From assembly GCA_015655125.1 (NCBI GenBank), contig JAATFP010000105.1:16492-80491 (forward strand): DNA of 64,000 bases, in the 5' to 3' direction. This document shows, piece after piece, positions 1-8,682 of this stretch. The translations under genes were made by a program, and so were the position numbers. Position 1 is the stretch's first letter. Every line of letters begins with the position of its first letter. Origin of the DNA: Chitinophagales bacterium. Lineage in GTDB: Bacteria > Bacteroidota > Bacteroidia > Chitinophagales > Chitinophagaceae. The notes beneath the pieces were generated by a model. The model had not been told where the DNA came from, ran no database searches, and saw only the letters and a list, made by a program, of their open reading frames with translations.

Positions 1-519
1 TTTCCATGGTACAATGACGATGAGCCTATTTGCTGGTGGAGCCCGGATCCGCGGTTTGTTCTGTTTCCGGAAAAACTAAAGATCAGTAAAAGCATGCAGC
101 AGGTTTTCCGGAAGCAACAATTTTATTTCACGGTCAATGAAGCATTTCCGGAAGTGATCTCGCGATGCAAAGAAGTGAACCGGAAAAATCAGGAGGGAAC
201 CTGGATCACAACGGATGTGAAAGAAGCCTATATAAGATTGCATGAACTCGGTATTGCGCACAGCGCTGAAGCATGGCTCAACGGCAAACTGGTGGGTGGA
301 TTGTACGGCATCCGTATTGGAAAAATATTTTTTGGCGAAAGCATGTTTAGCCTTGTAAGCAATGCCAGCAAGTTTGCTTTTATCAGCTATATACAACAAT
401 TAAAAAATCAATCCGTTTCCCTGATCGACTGCCAGATCTATTCAGAACATCTTGAAAGTATGGGTGCAGAAATGATAGCACGATCCGATTTTTCGAAATT
501 ACTGATGCAGTATTTATAA
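1..519 (+). CDS. aat: Leucyl/phenylalanyl-tRNA-protein transferase, 3' part
   Basis: The frame is open from the first base and has no start in the window, so the N-terminus lies upstream. The visible product begins FPWYNDDEPICWWSPDPR and continues with RFVLFPEKLKISKS, the substrate-pocket signature of Aat enzymes; later come EAWLNGKLVGGLYGI and FFGESMFS, also typical. Aat transfers Leu or Phe from tRNA to proteins with N-terminal Arg or Lys and so marks them for ClpS/ClpAP degradation (N-degron pathway, cytoplasm). The 3' end is complete with a TAA stop. About 172 residues are visible; roughly the first 20-40 residues of the usual length are missing. Confidence 0.95.
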   Translation, partial: FPWYNDDEPICWWSPDPRFVLFPEKLKISKSMQQVFRKQQFYFTVNEAFPEVISRCKEVNRKNQEGTWITTDVKEAYIRLHELGIAHSAEAWLNGKLVGGLYGIRIGKIFFGESMFSLVSNASKFAFISYIQQLKNQSVSLIDCQIYSEHLESMGAEMIARSDFSKLLMQYL

Positions 520-707
520 ATCAGCACCGTTTTCAAACTTACCATTATTCAACATTTAAACATGCAACTTTTCCCAAACGCCTACCGGAAAAGGATTTCA
601 TCCAATCGCAAAAACAGAGAAGCTAAAGGTCTCTTAAAAGAGCATGAAATTAATTCTTAACACTTTCTTCCGCACATTTATTTTCTTCTATAAAAAATTT
701 AATTGTT

Positions 708-752
708 ATGAGAAAAATAATGATGAGCACCTTCGTTATGGCCTCAAATTGA
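708..752 (+). pseudogene. Possible truncated start of a secreted-protein gene
   Basis: An ATG opens a 14-codon frame reading MRKIMMSTFVMASN, which looks like the first half of a signal peptide (basic residues then a hydrophobic stretch). It stops at a TGA that overlaps the first bases of a dispersed repeat (GATCTATGATCTGTAATC). The simplest reading is that the gene lost its body by deletion ending at the repeat. This is inference from a very short stretch. A separate 32-codon frame at 562-660 has no recognisable features. Confidence 0.25.
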
Positions 753-843
753 TCTATGATCTGTAATCTTTTTAAATTCAGACGGCAATTATTTTTAAAA
801 AGGCTTTCACAATTTTAAGAAGATCAAACATCACAGATCATAC
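751..843. repeat. Inverted pair of the GATCTATGATCTGTAAT repeat
   Basis: GATCTATGATCTGTAATC (751-768) is followed about 60 bases later by its imperfect inverse ending ACATCACAGATCATAC (828-843). The same sequence recurs at 53925-53953 and in tandem at 61968-62097, so it is a dispersed family. The rest of the 520-849 gap holds no convincing gene. Confidence 0.6.
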
Positions 844-849
844 GTTATG

Positions 850-3096
850 TCATACATTCTTGAATTTCATCTTCAACGCTGCCAGCGCATCCGCCATCGT
901 TCCCTGCTGCGCTTCCGGCTTGGTATTTTTTGCAAATTGATTTTGAATTCTTGTTTTACCACTCCCCGGCTGATGTGCAGGCGCAGCCTCGGTTTGTTTG
1001 ATAGACAACGCGATCCTTTTTCTTGCAGCATCCACTTCCATCACTTTCACTTTTACGGGTTGGTTCAGCTTCAGCACTTCACCCGGATCCTGGATGTATT
1101 TATGCGCAATTTCGGATACATGCACGAGCCCATCCTGCTTTACGCCGATATCCACAAACGCGCCAAAGCGCGTGAGATTCGTTACAATACCCGGCACTTC
1201 CATGCCCACGTGCACATCTTCGATCGAATAGATCTGCGCAAACTCAAACAACTGCACGCCGCTTCGCGGATCCAGTCCCGGTTTTTTCAATTCTGAAATG
1301 ATATCCTTGATAGTATGCTCACCAAAATTTTCATTGATATATTTCCTCACCGGAATATCTTTCAACAGCGTTTCGTTTCCGATAAGATCGTTCACGCCCA
1401 CATTAAGATCCGCAGCCATTGCTTCTACCAATACATACGCTTCCGGATGCACAGCGCTTGAATCAAGCACATCTTTTGCGCCCGGAATGCGCAAAAATCC
1501 GGCGCATTGTTCAAATGCTTTTCCGCCTAAACGCGGCACTTTCATCAATTCTTTCCTGCTTGAGAACTTACCAAGCTCGCGCCGGTAATTCACAATATTT
1601 TCTGCAATCGTGCTGCCGATGCCGCTCACATAACTCAGCAGATGCTTGCTCGCCGTGTTCACATTTACGCCCACGCTGTTCACACAGCTCATCACCGTTT
1701 GATCCAGTCGTTCTTTCAGTCGCGGCTGACTTACATCATGCTGATATTGCCCAACGCCGATACTTTTCGGATCGATCTTAACCAGTTCTGCCAACGGATC
1801 CATCAGCCTGCGGCCGATGCTCACAGCACCGCGGATCGTAATATCTTCATCCGGAAATTCCTGCCGTGCAATTTCAGAGGCACTGTAAATACTCGCACCA
1901 TCTTCATTTACCAAAAACACCGGCAATCCTAATTGCAATCCTTTCACAAACTGCTCCGTTTCGCGGCCCGCCGTACCATCACCAATGGCAAATGCTTCCA
2001 CGTTATATTCTTTTACAAGATTGCGGACCGTATGTTCCGCTTCGTACAAACGATTGTTTTTTTCATGCACATAAATAAGTGCCGTTTTTTGCAACTCGCC
2101 TTTTTCGTCAATACAAACAACTTTGCAGCCCGTGCGATAACCCGGATCGATGGCAAGAATACGCTTGCTGCCCAAAGGTGCGCTGAGCAAGAGTTGACGA
2201 AGATTTTCTGCAAACACATTGATCGCTTCTTCATCTGCCGAAGTTTTAAGCGCAGTGCGGAATTCTGTTTCCAGACTTGGTTGCAGCAAACGCCGGTAAC
2301 TGTCTTTGGCCGCTTTGCGGATATGCTCGCTGCAATTGCTCATGCCTTTGATGTATAACTCGTCAATTATTTCAAGCGCAATTTCTTCCTGTGGTTCGAT
2401 AGCATTGCGCAGGTAACCTTCTAAAAAACCGCGCAACACGGCCAGGGTCCGATGCGACGGAACGGTAGCGATTCGTTCACTAAACGCAAAATAATCTTTG
2501 TACTTCGCGGCTTCATTTTCTTTTTCGGCAATGAGCGTACTTTTCAATAACCCGTCGCGCTCAAATAATTTGCGCAGTTTCTCCCGCACCGAAATATCTT
2601 CGTTCACCACTTCTGCAATGATGTCGCGCGCGCCCTGCAACGCTGCATCTGCAGTCAAAACTTTTTCATTGATAAATGCCGCAGCTTCTTTTTCGATGTC
2701 AATATTTTGCTGCGCGAGCAACAAATCTGCCAATGGCTGCAAGCCGTTCTCGCGCGCCGTCACGGCCTTTGTTTTTCTTTTTTGTTTGTAAGGAAGATAC
2801 AGATCTTCAAGCTGCGCGATCGTAACAGCCGCGTTGATCTTCGCCTGCAATTCTTCGGTCATCTTACCTTGTTCGGTGATCGTTTTTTCGATGAATGTTT
2901 TGCGTTCCGCAAATTCGGTCATCAATTTATTTTCTTCCTGTATCTTTTGAATTTCCACTTCATCCAACGCGCCGGTCATGTCTTTGCGATACCGCGCAAT
3001 GAAGGGAATGGTGCTTCCTTCCTGCAACAACTGCAAAACGATGTCTACCTGCGACGGTTTAATGGATAATTTTTGTGCGATTAATTGTGAGAACAT
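850..3096 (-). CDS. tex: Tex-family RNA-binding transcription accessory protein
   Basis: 748-residue cytoplasmic protein of the Tex/Spt6-like family. The N-terminus (LSIKPSQVDIVLQLLQEG, then TIPFIARYRKDMTGALDE) is the Tex signature. The YqgF-like RNase H domain follows (ILAIDPGYRTGCKVVCID), then the helix-hairpin-helix region (NVNTASKHLLSYVSGIG) and a C-terminal S1 domain (VGMEVPGIVTNLTRFGAFVDIG). The tail is basic and low-complexity. Tex proteins bind nucleic acid and influence transcription and RNA turnover; the exact role here is unknown. The start MFSQLIAQ is chosen because the frame further upstream reads through the palindromic repeat at 3154-3245 and gives non-family sequence. Confidence 0.95.
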   Translation of the reverse strand: MFSQLIAQKLSIKPSQVDIVLQLLQEGSTIPFIARYRKDMTGALDEVEIQKIQEENKLMTEFAERKTFIEKTITEQGKMTEELQAKINAAVTIAQLEDLYLPYKQKRKTKAVTARENGLQPLADLLLAQQNIDIEKEAAAFINEKVLTADAALQGARDIIAEVVNEDISVREKLRKLFERDGLLKSTLIAEKENEAAKYKDYFAFSERIATVPSHRTLAVLRGFLEGYLRNAIEPQEEIALEIIDELYIKGMSNCSEHIRKAAKDSYRRLLQPSLETEFRTALKTSADEEAINVFAENLRQLLLSAPLGSKRILAIDPGYRTGCKVVCIDEKGELQKTALIYVHEKNNRLYEAEHTVRNLVKEYNVEAFAIGDGTAGRETEQFVKGLQLGLPVFLVNEDGASIYSASEIARQEFPDEDITIRGAVSIGRRLMDPLAELVKIDPKSIGVGQYQHDVSQPRLKERLDQTVMSCVNSVGVNVNTASKHLLSYVSGIGSTIAENIVNYRRELGKFSSRKELMKVPRLGGKAFEQCAGFLRIPGAKDVLDSSAVHPEAYVLVEAMAADLNVGVNDLIGNETLLKDIPVRKYINENFGEHTIKDIISELKKPGLDPRSGVQLFEFAQIYSIEDVHVGMEVPGIVTNLTRFGAFVDIGVKQDGLVHVSEIAHKYIQDPGEVLKLNQPVKVKVMEVDAARKRIALSIKQTEAAPAHQPGSGKTRIQNQFAKNTKPEAQQGTMADALAALKMKFKNV

Positions 3097-3153
3097 GTAT
3101 GAATATTTTTGGATTTGATGGTGTTTTTTGGAGCGCGAAAATAAGGTTTTTTC

Positions 3154-3245
3154 AACCACGGAGACACAACGACACAAAGCAATACGACGTTTTATATTTC
3201 GATGCATCACGTTGTGTTCCGCTGTGTCGTTGTGTCTCTGTGGTT
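3154..3245. repeat. Long imperfect palindrome of the GGAGACACAACGACAC type
   Basis: Left arm AACCACGGAGACACAACG (from 3154) pairs with the right arm ending GTTGTGTCTCTGTGGTT (to 3245); each arm is about 37 bases with a short central loop. The right arm overlaps the TAA stop (3244-3246) of the exonuclease gene. The same core forms the inner hairpin of the nested palindrome at 9538-9609. Confidence 0.8.
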
Positions 3246-4584
3246 AAAAGACAATCTTTGTCGCAGGATTTGCTTCCACATAAGAATAAATACTATTGCG
3301 GATAAAATTATTATCGGTGTACGGTTGCAACTTTTCCTTCAATGAATGAATATCCGCATTTTTCATCTGCGGTTCGATATAGCCCATTCCCCAGAAACTT
3401 CCTTTTTCCATCAGCAAACAAAGCAACTGATTTTTAGTAATGCCGCGTTCGATCACTGCAAATGTGGGTAATTGCTTTTGCAGTTCCTGCAAAGCCGCCA
3501 ACACTTTTTTATTGTGATCCTGCGGTTCTTCCAGCAATGACAATTCTTCTTCGGTAAACCGATTTCTATCTAAATGGCAAAGTTTGAAATTCAGTTCAAA
3601 TTGTTCCGCCATTTTGCGAAGCAAAATAATACCGTCGTTGAGCAAATTAAAAACACACAATGCCGGCAAATTTTTTCTTTTTTTGTCGATCGCCAGCCGG
3701 ATAAAACCTTTGCTGTCTTCAAAACTATACAGCGCGTATTTCTGCAAAGGTTCCTTCTGACTATAATTGTATTTTGGCCACAACCGTTTGATCTCGGCAC
3801 TTTCCAGCACCAGCGCATGTAATTCGTTGCTGCATTCTTTATACGTGATGTTTGCGATCAACCGCAAAAAATGCTGACGGCGTAAGGCCGCATCATTGTG
3901 TGTAAAATGACTGCTCACGCGCTTTTTAATATTCACGGCTTTTCCAACATAGATCACTTTTCCTTTAACGTCGTGAAAATAATATACGCCCGGCTTGCCG
4001 GGCAAACCCGCGATTACTTTTTTATCTAGCTGCATCGGCAGCCATTGTTCGCCGGAAGATTTTTTGAGCATTTCATCCACATGCACTTTCCCATTGGCCA
4101 GCAATACTTTTTCAAACAGCAATACCGTAGCGTGAGCATCTCCATCGGCACGATGGCGGTTTTCCAAAGGAATGTGCAGGCTGCGGCACAAGTTGCCGAG
4201 ACTGTAAGATGGCAGACCGGTGAACGTTTTGCGACTGAGCCGCACCGTACATAATTTTTTTACGATCAGATCGTAGCCGCACTGCCTCAGCTGATGTTTC
4301 AAAAAAGAAAAATCAAAATTTACATTATGAGCGATGAAAATATTTTCGCTGAGAATATTGTAAATTTTCTCGGCCACTTCTTCAAACGAAGGCGCCGACG
4401 CTACCATCGCATTGCTGATGCCGGTGAGCGAAGTAATATACGCCGGTATCGGATGCCCGGGATTTATCAATGTTGTATAATGACCGGTTACCTTTGTACC
4501 ATCATGCATATAGATCGCCACTTCGGTGATACCACCGGACGCGGCAGAGCCGCCGGTGGTTTCTATGTCAACGATGGAGTACAT
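3244..4584 (-). CDS. Exonuclease (DnaQ-like) fused to GIY-YIG endonuclease domain
   Basis: 446-residue two-domain nuclease. The N-terminal DEDDh exonuclease domain shows Exo I (SIVDIETTGG, residues 3-12), Exo II (IAHNVNFDFSFL, about 83-94) and Exo III (HRADGDAHAT, about 143-152), as in DNA polymerase III epsilon. From about residue 193 comes a GIY-YIG domain (GKPGVYYFHDVKGKVIYVGK) like that of UvrC and Cho. This fusion is common in Bacteroidota and is thought to act in DNA repair; its substrate is not established from sequence. The gene diverges from valS and its stop lies in a palindromic repeat. Confidence 0.92.
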   Translation of the reverse strand: MYSIVDIETTGGSAASGGITEVAIYMHDGTKVTGHYTTLINPGHPIPAYITSLTGISNAMVASAPSFEEVAEKIYNILSENIFIAHNVNFDFSFLKHQLRQCGYDLIVKKLCTVRLSRKTFTGLPSYSLGNLCRSLHIPLENRHRADGDAHATVLLFEKVLLANGKVHVDEMLKKSSGEQWLPMQLDKKVIAGLPGKPGVYYFHDVKGKVIYVGKAVNIKKRVSSHFTHNDAALRRQHFLRLIANITYKECSNELHALVLESAEIKRLWPKYNYSQKEPLQKYALYSFEDSKGFIRLAIDKKRKNLPALCVFNLLNDGIILLRKMAEQFELNFKLCHLDRNRFTEEELSLLEEPQDHNKKVLAALQELQKQLPTFAVIERGITKNQLLCLLMEKGSFWGMGYIEPQMKNADIHSLKEKLQPYTDNNFIRNSIYSYVEANPATKIVF

Positions 4585-4616
4585 TTAAGAATTAAAAATT
4601 AAGAATTAAGAATTGC
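4585..4616. repeat. AT-rich direct repeat (TTAAGAATTA units)
   Basis: Just upstream of the exonuclease/GIY-YIG start codon the sequence repeats AGAATTAAAAATTAAGAATT and AAGAATT units. It resembles the simple intergenic repeats common in Bacteroidota. It could affect the 5' leader of the minus-strand gene; nothing more can be said. Confidence 0.5.
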
Positions 4617-4624
4617 TATCATGC

Positions 4625-4683
4625 TTTCCTTTCAGCCTGAGCTTGTTGAAGGCAGCCTTCAACAAGCTCAGGCTGAAAGGAAA
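4625..4683. repeat. 59-base perfect palindrome (CAGCCTGAGCTTGTTGAAGG)
   Basis: Bases 4625-4653 and 4655-4683 are exact reverse complements around a single central A, giving a 29-bp perfect stem. It contains CAGCCTGAGCTTGTTGAAGG, the unit also seen at 50773-50818 (perfect palindrome) and as single copies at 16883-16922, 63007-63033 and 63110-63148. It lies between the divergent exonuclease and valS genes and behaves like a REP-type element. No REP-associated transposase (RAYT) gene is in the window. Confidence 0.9.
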
Positions 4684-4828
4684 ATCCAGAACGCAACTTA
4701 CTAATTATTTTAGTTAAATACTGCTTCAAACTTTAAAAACTTCTGGTCATTGAAGCATTATTAATTATTCCCTATTACATTATTAGTTCAGAGTGCCGGT
4801 ATGCAGGAAGGATTTACCCCGATTTCAT

Positions 4829-4836
4829 TACCTTTG
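4829..4836 (+). promoter_or_regulatory. Candidate -7 box (TACCTTTG) for valS
   Basis: TACCTTTG matches the Bacteroidota -7 consensus TAnnTTTG and lies 25 bases before the valS start codon. No TTTG -33 element is seen at the expected distance. Confidence 0.5.
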
Positions 4837-4861
4837 GCAACTTTAAAAAGGTACAAAACAT

Positions 4862-7519
4862 ATGGAGTTGTCTAAGAATTTTGAGCCGCAGGCTATTGAT
4901 GATAAATGGTACAAACATTGGCTCAACAAGGGTTATTTTAAAAGCACGCCCGACCATCGAGAACCTTATACGATCGTGATCCCGCCGCCAAATGTAACGG
5001 GGATTTTGCACATGGGGCACGCACTCAACAATACTATACAGGATATTCTCATCCGCCGCGCGCGCATGGAAGGCAAAAACGCCTGCTGGGTTCCGGGAAC
5101 GGATCACGCATCCATTGCCACAGAAGCCAAAGTGGTGGCCATGCTTAAAGAACGCGGCATCACCAAATCATCGCTTACGCGCGATGAATTTTTAAGCTAC
5201 GCCTGGGAATGGAAAGAAAAATACGGCGGCATCATTTTACAACAACTGAAAAAACTGGGTTGCAGTCTAGATTGGGACCGCACCAGCTTTACAATGGATA
5301 AGGATTATTATGCATCAGTAATAAAAGTGTTCGTGGATCTTTACAACAAAGGACTGATCTATCGCGGCAAAAGAATGGTAAACTGGGATCCCGTGAGCCT
5401 CACCGCACTGAGCGATGAAGAAGTGGAATTCAAAGACGTGGATTCCAGATTATATTATGTGCATTACAAACTCGCAGATGGTGGCGCCGGCATTACTGTT
5501 GCCACTACCCGGCCCGAAACAATTTTGGGCGACGTGGCGATCTGTGTTAATCCAACCGACGAACGCTATACTTCCATGATCGGAAAAGAAGTGATCGTCC
5601 CCATCATAAACCGGAAAATTCCGGTAATCGCGGATGATTATGTAACTGCAGATTTCGGAACCGGCGCCTTGAAGATTACGCCGGCACATGATAAGAATGA
5701 TAACATGCTTGGCCTCAAACACAAGCTGGCAGCAATTGATACGCTGGACGTGACAGGAAAATTTACTTCGGAAGAATTGCCGGAAGAAAATTTAACGGAA
5801 CAAGTATTATCATACAACGGCATGGATCGTTTTGTATTAAGAAAAAAGATCGCGGAAGATATTGCTGCGTTGGGACTGATCGAAAAAATTGAAGATTATC
5901 GCGGCCAGGTTGGTACCAGTCAGCGCAGCGGCGCCGTAATAGAAAGCAAATTGAGTTTGCAATGGTTCATTGACATGAAACAATTCATGGACAGAAATCC
6001 TGAAGCGCTGCAATCGGTGATGAACGATACGATCAAATTTCATCCGGCAAAAACAAAAAATACCTACAGCCATTGGCTTGAAAATATCAAAGATTGGTGT
6101 ATCAGCCGTCAATTGTGGTGGGGACAACGCATTCCTGCATGGTACGATGAAAACGGGAACTATTATGTTGCCGAAAATCTTGATACGCTGCACAACATGA
6201 AACCTGAAACACGCCAGCTTGAACTGAAACAGGATGATGACGTACTCGACACCTGGTTCTCCAGTTGGCTATGGCCAATGGAAGTTTTCAAAGGCATCAG
6301 TAACCCAGGCAATCCAGACGCAACGTATTATTATCCCGGAACAACATTGGTAACCGGACAAGACATCATTTTCTTTTGGGTGGCGCGCATGATCATGGCA
6401 GGTTATGAGTACACCGATCAACCGCCGTTTAAGGATGTTTATTTTACCGGCATGGTGCGCGACAAGCAAGGAAGAAAGATGAGCAAGCAATTGGGCAATT
6501 CGCCTGACCTGCTTGGATTAATCGAACAATATGGAGCAGATGCGGTGCGCTTTGGAGTGATGATCGCCTCGCCTGCAGGCAACGATCTGTTGTTTGATGA
6601 AAGTTCATTGGAACAAGGAAGAAATTTCAATAACAAATTGTGGAACGCGCTGAAGTTGATCAAAATGTGGGAAGGAAGGCAGACGACGACCGACGACCGA
6701 CAACCGACGACCGACGGCAATGCTGATTTTGCGACTGTTTGGTTTGAAAACAGGTTAAATGAAGTGAGCGCGGAAGTTGATCAACTGATGATACAATTCA
6801 GGTTAAGCGAAGCGTTAAAATCGATTTACTCATTGATCTGGGATGATTTCTGTAGCTGGTACCTGGAATGGGTAAAACCTGGTTTTGAGCAACCGATCTT
6901 ATCTTCCGTTTACAGAAAGACGATTGGCTTCTTTACCGAACTCATGCAATTATTACATCCATTCACGCCATTTATCTCCGAAGAGATCTATCATTTGCTG
7001 GAAGATCGCAGCAATGATATTTGTGGAAGACAATTGCGGCCAATTGGTATTGTAGACAAGAATATTTTGCAACAGGCACTGCTTTTGAAAGAAGCCATTT
7101 CGAGTTTACGCGACGTACGCAACAAGCAACAGATCAAACCGAAGGAAACGATTGCGCTGCATATTCAAACGGATAATGAAGAATTGTTTAGAACGATCGA
7201 ACCGCTGCTTACCAAACAAGTCAACGCAAAATCTGTTAACTATACAAAAGAAGCCATTGCGGGGACGATCACTTTCGTACTTGGGAAAGATAAATTTTAT
7301 ATTGAAACCGAACAGCCGTTGAATACCGAAGGACAGAAAGAAAGTTTGTTGAAAGAATTGCAGCATTTGCAGGGCTTTTTGATATCGACGGACAAAAAAT
7401 TATCGAATGAAAAATTTGTTCAGAATGCAAAGCCTGAAGTGCTAGCCATGGAACAAAAGAAAAGGGCAGATGCGGAATCGAAGATAAAAGTGATCATGGA
7501 GAGCCTGCAGACCCTGTAA
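4862..7519 (+). CDS. valS: Valine-tRNA ligase
   Basis: 885-residue class I aminoacyl-tRNA synthetase that charges tRNA-Val in the cytoplasm. The Rossmann-fold signature is PPPNVTGILHMGHALN (residues 41-56, HMGH as the HIGH motif), and KMSK is GRKMSKQLGNSPD (about 537-549). The editing domain includes ATTRPETILGD and TPAHDKNDN, and the C-terminus is the usual coiled-coil arm. The length is normal for the family. Around residues 606-621 the protein carries RQTTTDDRQPTTDGN, encoded by a tandem CCGACGAC/CCGACAAC repeat; this falls where other ValRS have a short variable linker and appears to be a repeat inserted in frame. Confidence 0.97.
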   Translation: MELSKNFEPQAIDDKWYKHWLNKGYFKSTPDHREPYTIVIPPPNVTGILHMGHALNNTIQDILIRRARMEGKNACWVPGTDHASIATEAKVVAMLKERGITKSSLTRDEFLSYAWEWKEKYGGIILQQLKKLGCSLDWDRTSFTMDKDYYASVIKVFVDLYNKGLIYRGKRMVNWDPVSLTALSDEEVEFKDVDSRLYYVHYKLADGGAGITVATTRPETILGDVAICVNPTDERYTSMIGKEVIVPIINRKIPVIADDYVTADFGTGALKITPAHDKNDNMLGLKHKLAAIDTLDVTGKFTSEELPEENLTEQVLSYNGMDRFVLRKKIAEDIAALGLIEKIEDYRGQVGTSQRSGAVIESKLSLQWFIDMKQFMDRNPEALQSVMNDTIKFHPAKTKNTYSHWLENIKDWCISRQLWWGQRIPAWYDENGNYYVAENLDTLHNMKPETRQLELKQDDDVLDTWFSSWLWPMEVFKGISNPGNPDATYYYPGTTLVTGQDIIFFWVARMIMAGYEYTDQPPFKDVYFTGMVRDKQGRKMSKQLGNSPDLLGLIEQYGADAVRFGVMIASPAGNDLLFDESSLEQGRNFNNKLWNALKLIKMWEGRQTTTDDRQPTTDGNADFATVWFENRLNEVSAEVDQLMIQFRLSEALKSIYSLIWDDFCSWYLEWVKPGFEQPILSSVYRKTIGFFTELMQLLHPFTPFISEEIYHLLEDRSNDICGRQLRPIGIVDKNILQQALLLKEAISSLRDVRNKQQIKPKETIALHIQTDNEELFRTIEPLLTKQVNAKSVNYTKEAIAGTITFVLGKDKFYIETEQPLNTEGQKESLLKELQHLQGFLISTDKKLSNEKFVQNAKPEVLAMEQKKRADAESKIKVIMESLQTL
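6678..6717. repeat. CGACCGACGACCGACAACC repeat inside valS
   Basis: The stretch consists of tandem ACGACCG/ACAACCG units in the valS frame. A similar sequence in inverted arrangement occurs in the non-coding leader of the thioesterase gene (61306-61440), so the valS copy looks like an intergenic repeat that entered a reading frame. Confidence 0.6.
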
Positions 7520-7592
7520 ACAATAATGAATAATTATTGTTGCAGCTTGGGCTGTGTTTTGTTAAAGTCTGAACGTATTAAAGTTAGTTTTG

Positions 7593-7600
7593 TAAATTTG
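7593..7600 (+). promoter_or_regulatory. Candidate -7 box (TAAATTTG)
   Basis: TAAATTTG fits TAnnTTTG and lies 25 bases before the start of the secreted protein gene at 7626. The AT-rich hairpin just downstream of valS (about 7519-7543, AACAATAAT paired with AATTATTGTT) separates the two units. Confidence 0.45.
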
Positions 7601-7625
7601 ACAAACATTGAACATTTATTTTACT

Positions 7626-8081
7626 ATGAAATATATCATCTTATTCTTTGCAATTTCATTTAGTACTTATGCGGCCACGGCTCAAACAAGAACTTCCGCT
7701 GCTACAAAAACCGCCAGGGTAAAATTATTCACTTCGCTTGGCCAATTCAAAGATTCCATCAGCCTTTCGCCTGAGCAGATCCTCACGATCATCGATCAAC
7801 CGATCGTAATTGTGGACGATAAAAAAGCAGTTTACCAGGTTTCTTCCTACACATTCGTCTATAAGCGCATTGGAGTTTCGGAAACCGAGGATGGCAAAGC
7901 AATTCCAGCTACCAGCATAGCTTCACAATTGTTTACTAAAACCCCCTTACCCGAAATTTGGACCACCACCATTAAAGAACAATTAAGGAAAGGCGAACAG
8001 CTTCAGTTTCTGGAAGTGATAGTAAAGGATGCAAAAGGTAAGGTACTGCAGGCCCCCAATTTAAAAATCACCGTCTTGTAA
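7626..8081 (+). CDS. Secreted or periplasmic protein of unknown function
   Basis: 151 residues from ATG at 7626. The N-terminus MKYIILFFAISFSTYAATAQ is a clear signal peptide with probable cleavage after AQ; the in-frame ATG 18 bases upstream would only lengthen its n-region. The mature part is a compact mixed alpha/beta domain ending KGKVLQAPNLKITVL. The final part (a charged helix, then a beta-hairpin with a PxLKI strand) faintly recalls C-terminal domains of GldM-type proteins, but I cannot assign it. Its stop abuts the ATG of the GNAT gene, so the two are probably co-transcribed. Confidence 0.75.
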   Translation: MKYIILFFAISFSTYAATAQTRTSAATKTARVKLFTSLGQFKDSISLSPEQILTIIDQPIVIVDDKKAVYQVSSYTFVYKRIGVSETEDGKAIPATSIASQLFTKTPLPEIWTTTIKEQLRKGEQLQFLEVIVKDAKGKVLQAPNLKITVL

Positions 8082-8597
8082 ATGTTTAGCATCAGAAAGG
8101 CGACTACATCAGATATTGATGTCATCCGACACATCGCTCATACTACGTGGCCGGTTTCCTACAAGGGAATTATTACTGAAGAACAGATCAGCTATATGCT
8201 GGAAAAAATGTATTCCGAAGCAGTGTTGAAGGATCAGATCGAACATCTGCGCCACCAGTTCGTATTGGCTTACAATGATGAAATAGCCGTTGGGTTTGCA
8301 TCCTACTCACCCAAACCGGGCGATGAAACAAACACCTGCAGGTTAAATAAATTATATCTTCTCCCCGACCAGCAGGGAAAAGGAACCGGTAAAAAATTAC
8401 TTGGTCATATTATCGAGGAAATAAAAACGCGCAATATTAAGGCGCTTGAATTGAATGTGAACAAATACAATAGTGCTTTTCATTTCTACACAAAAAACGG
8501 ATTTGTAATTACAGGAGAAGAGGTGCTGGATATCGGGAATGGCTTTGTGATGGATGATTATGTGATGACGTTAGCGTTGCAAGTTGAAAGGTCCTGA
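8082..8597 (+). CDS. GNAT family N-acetyltransferase
   Basis: 171-residue cytoplasmic acetyltransferase. Motif A, which binds acetyl-CoA, is seen as LNKLYLLPDQQGKGTGKKLL (the Q/R-x-x-G-x-G/A loop is QQGKGTG). Motif B follows as LELNVNKYNSAFHFYTKNGF. The N-terminus IRKATTSDIDVIRHIA is typical of GNAT proteins of the PaiA type. The acceptor substrate cannot be read from the sequence. The start codon directly follows the stop of the secreted protein gene, so translational coupling is likely. Confidence 0.9.
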   Translation: MFSIRKATTSDIDVIRHIAHTTWPVSYKGIITEEQISYMLEKMYSEAVLKDQIEHLRHQFVLAYNDEIAVGFASYSPKPGDETNTCRLNKLYLLPDQQGKGTGKKLLGHIIEEIKTRNIKALELNVNKYNSAFHFYTKNGFVITGEEVLDIGNGFVMDDYVMTLALQVERS

Positions 8598-8682
8598 AAG
8601 TTTACTTTGATTCTTAATCCGATAAACCTTCCACTAAGTTCTGATGTACTAACAACTCTCAACCTTCCACTTTCAACATGCT

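Noticed and set aside
562..660. 32-codon basic frame (MQLFPNAYRKRISSN) after aat
   Set aside because: Too short, no ribosome site or family; reported only as a note.
847..1296. Long plus-strand frames opposite tex
   Set aside because: They lie entirely antisense to a well-conserved gene and have no recognisable domains; their length follows from tex codon usage.
3075..3305. Plus-strand frame over the palindrome between tex and the exonuclease gene
   Set aside because: Its repeated CVPLCRCVSVV is a translation of the palindrome, not a protein.
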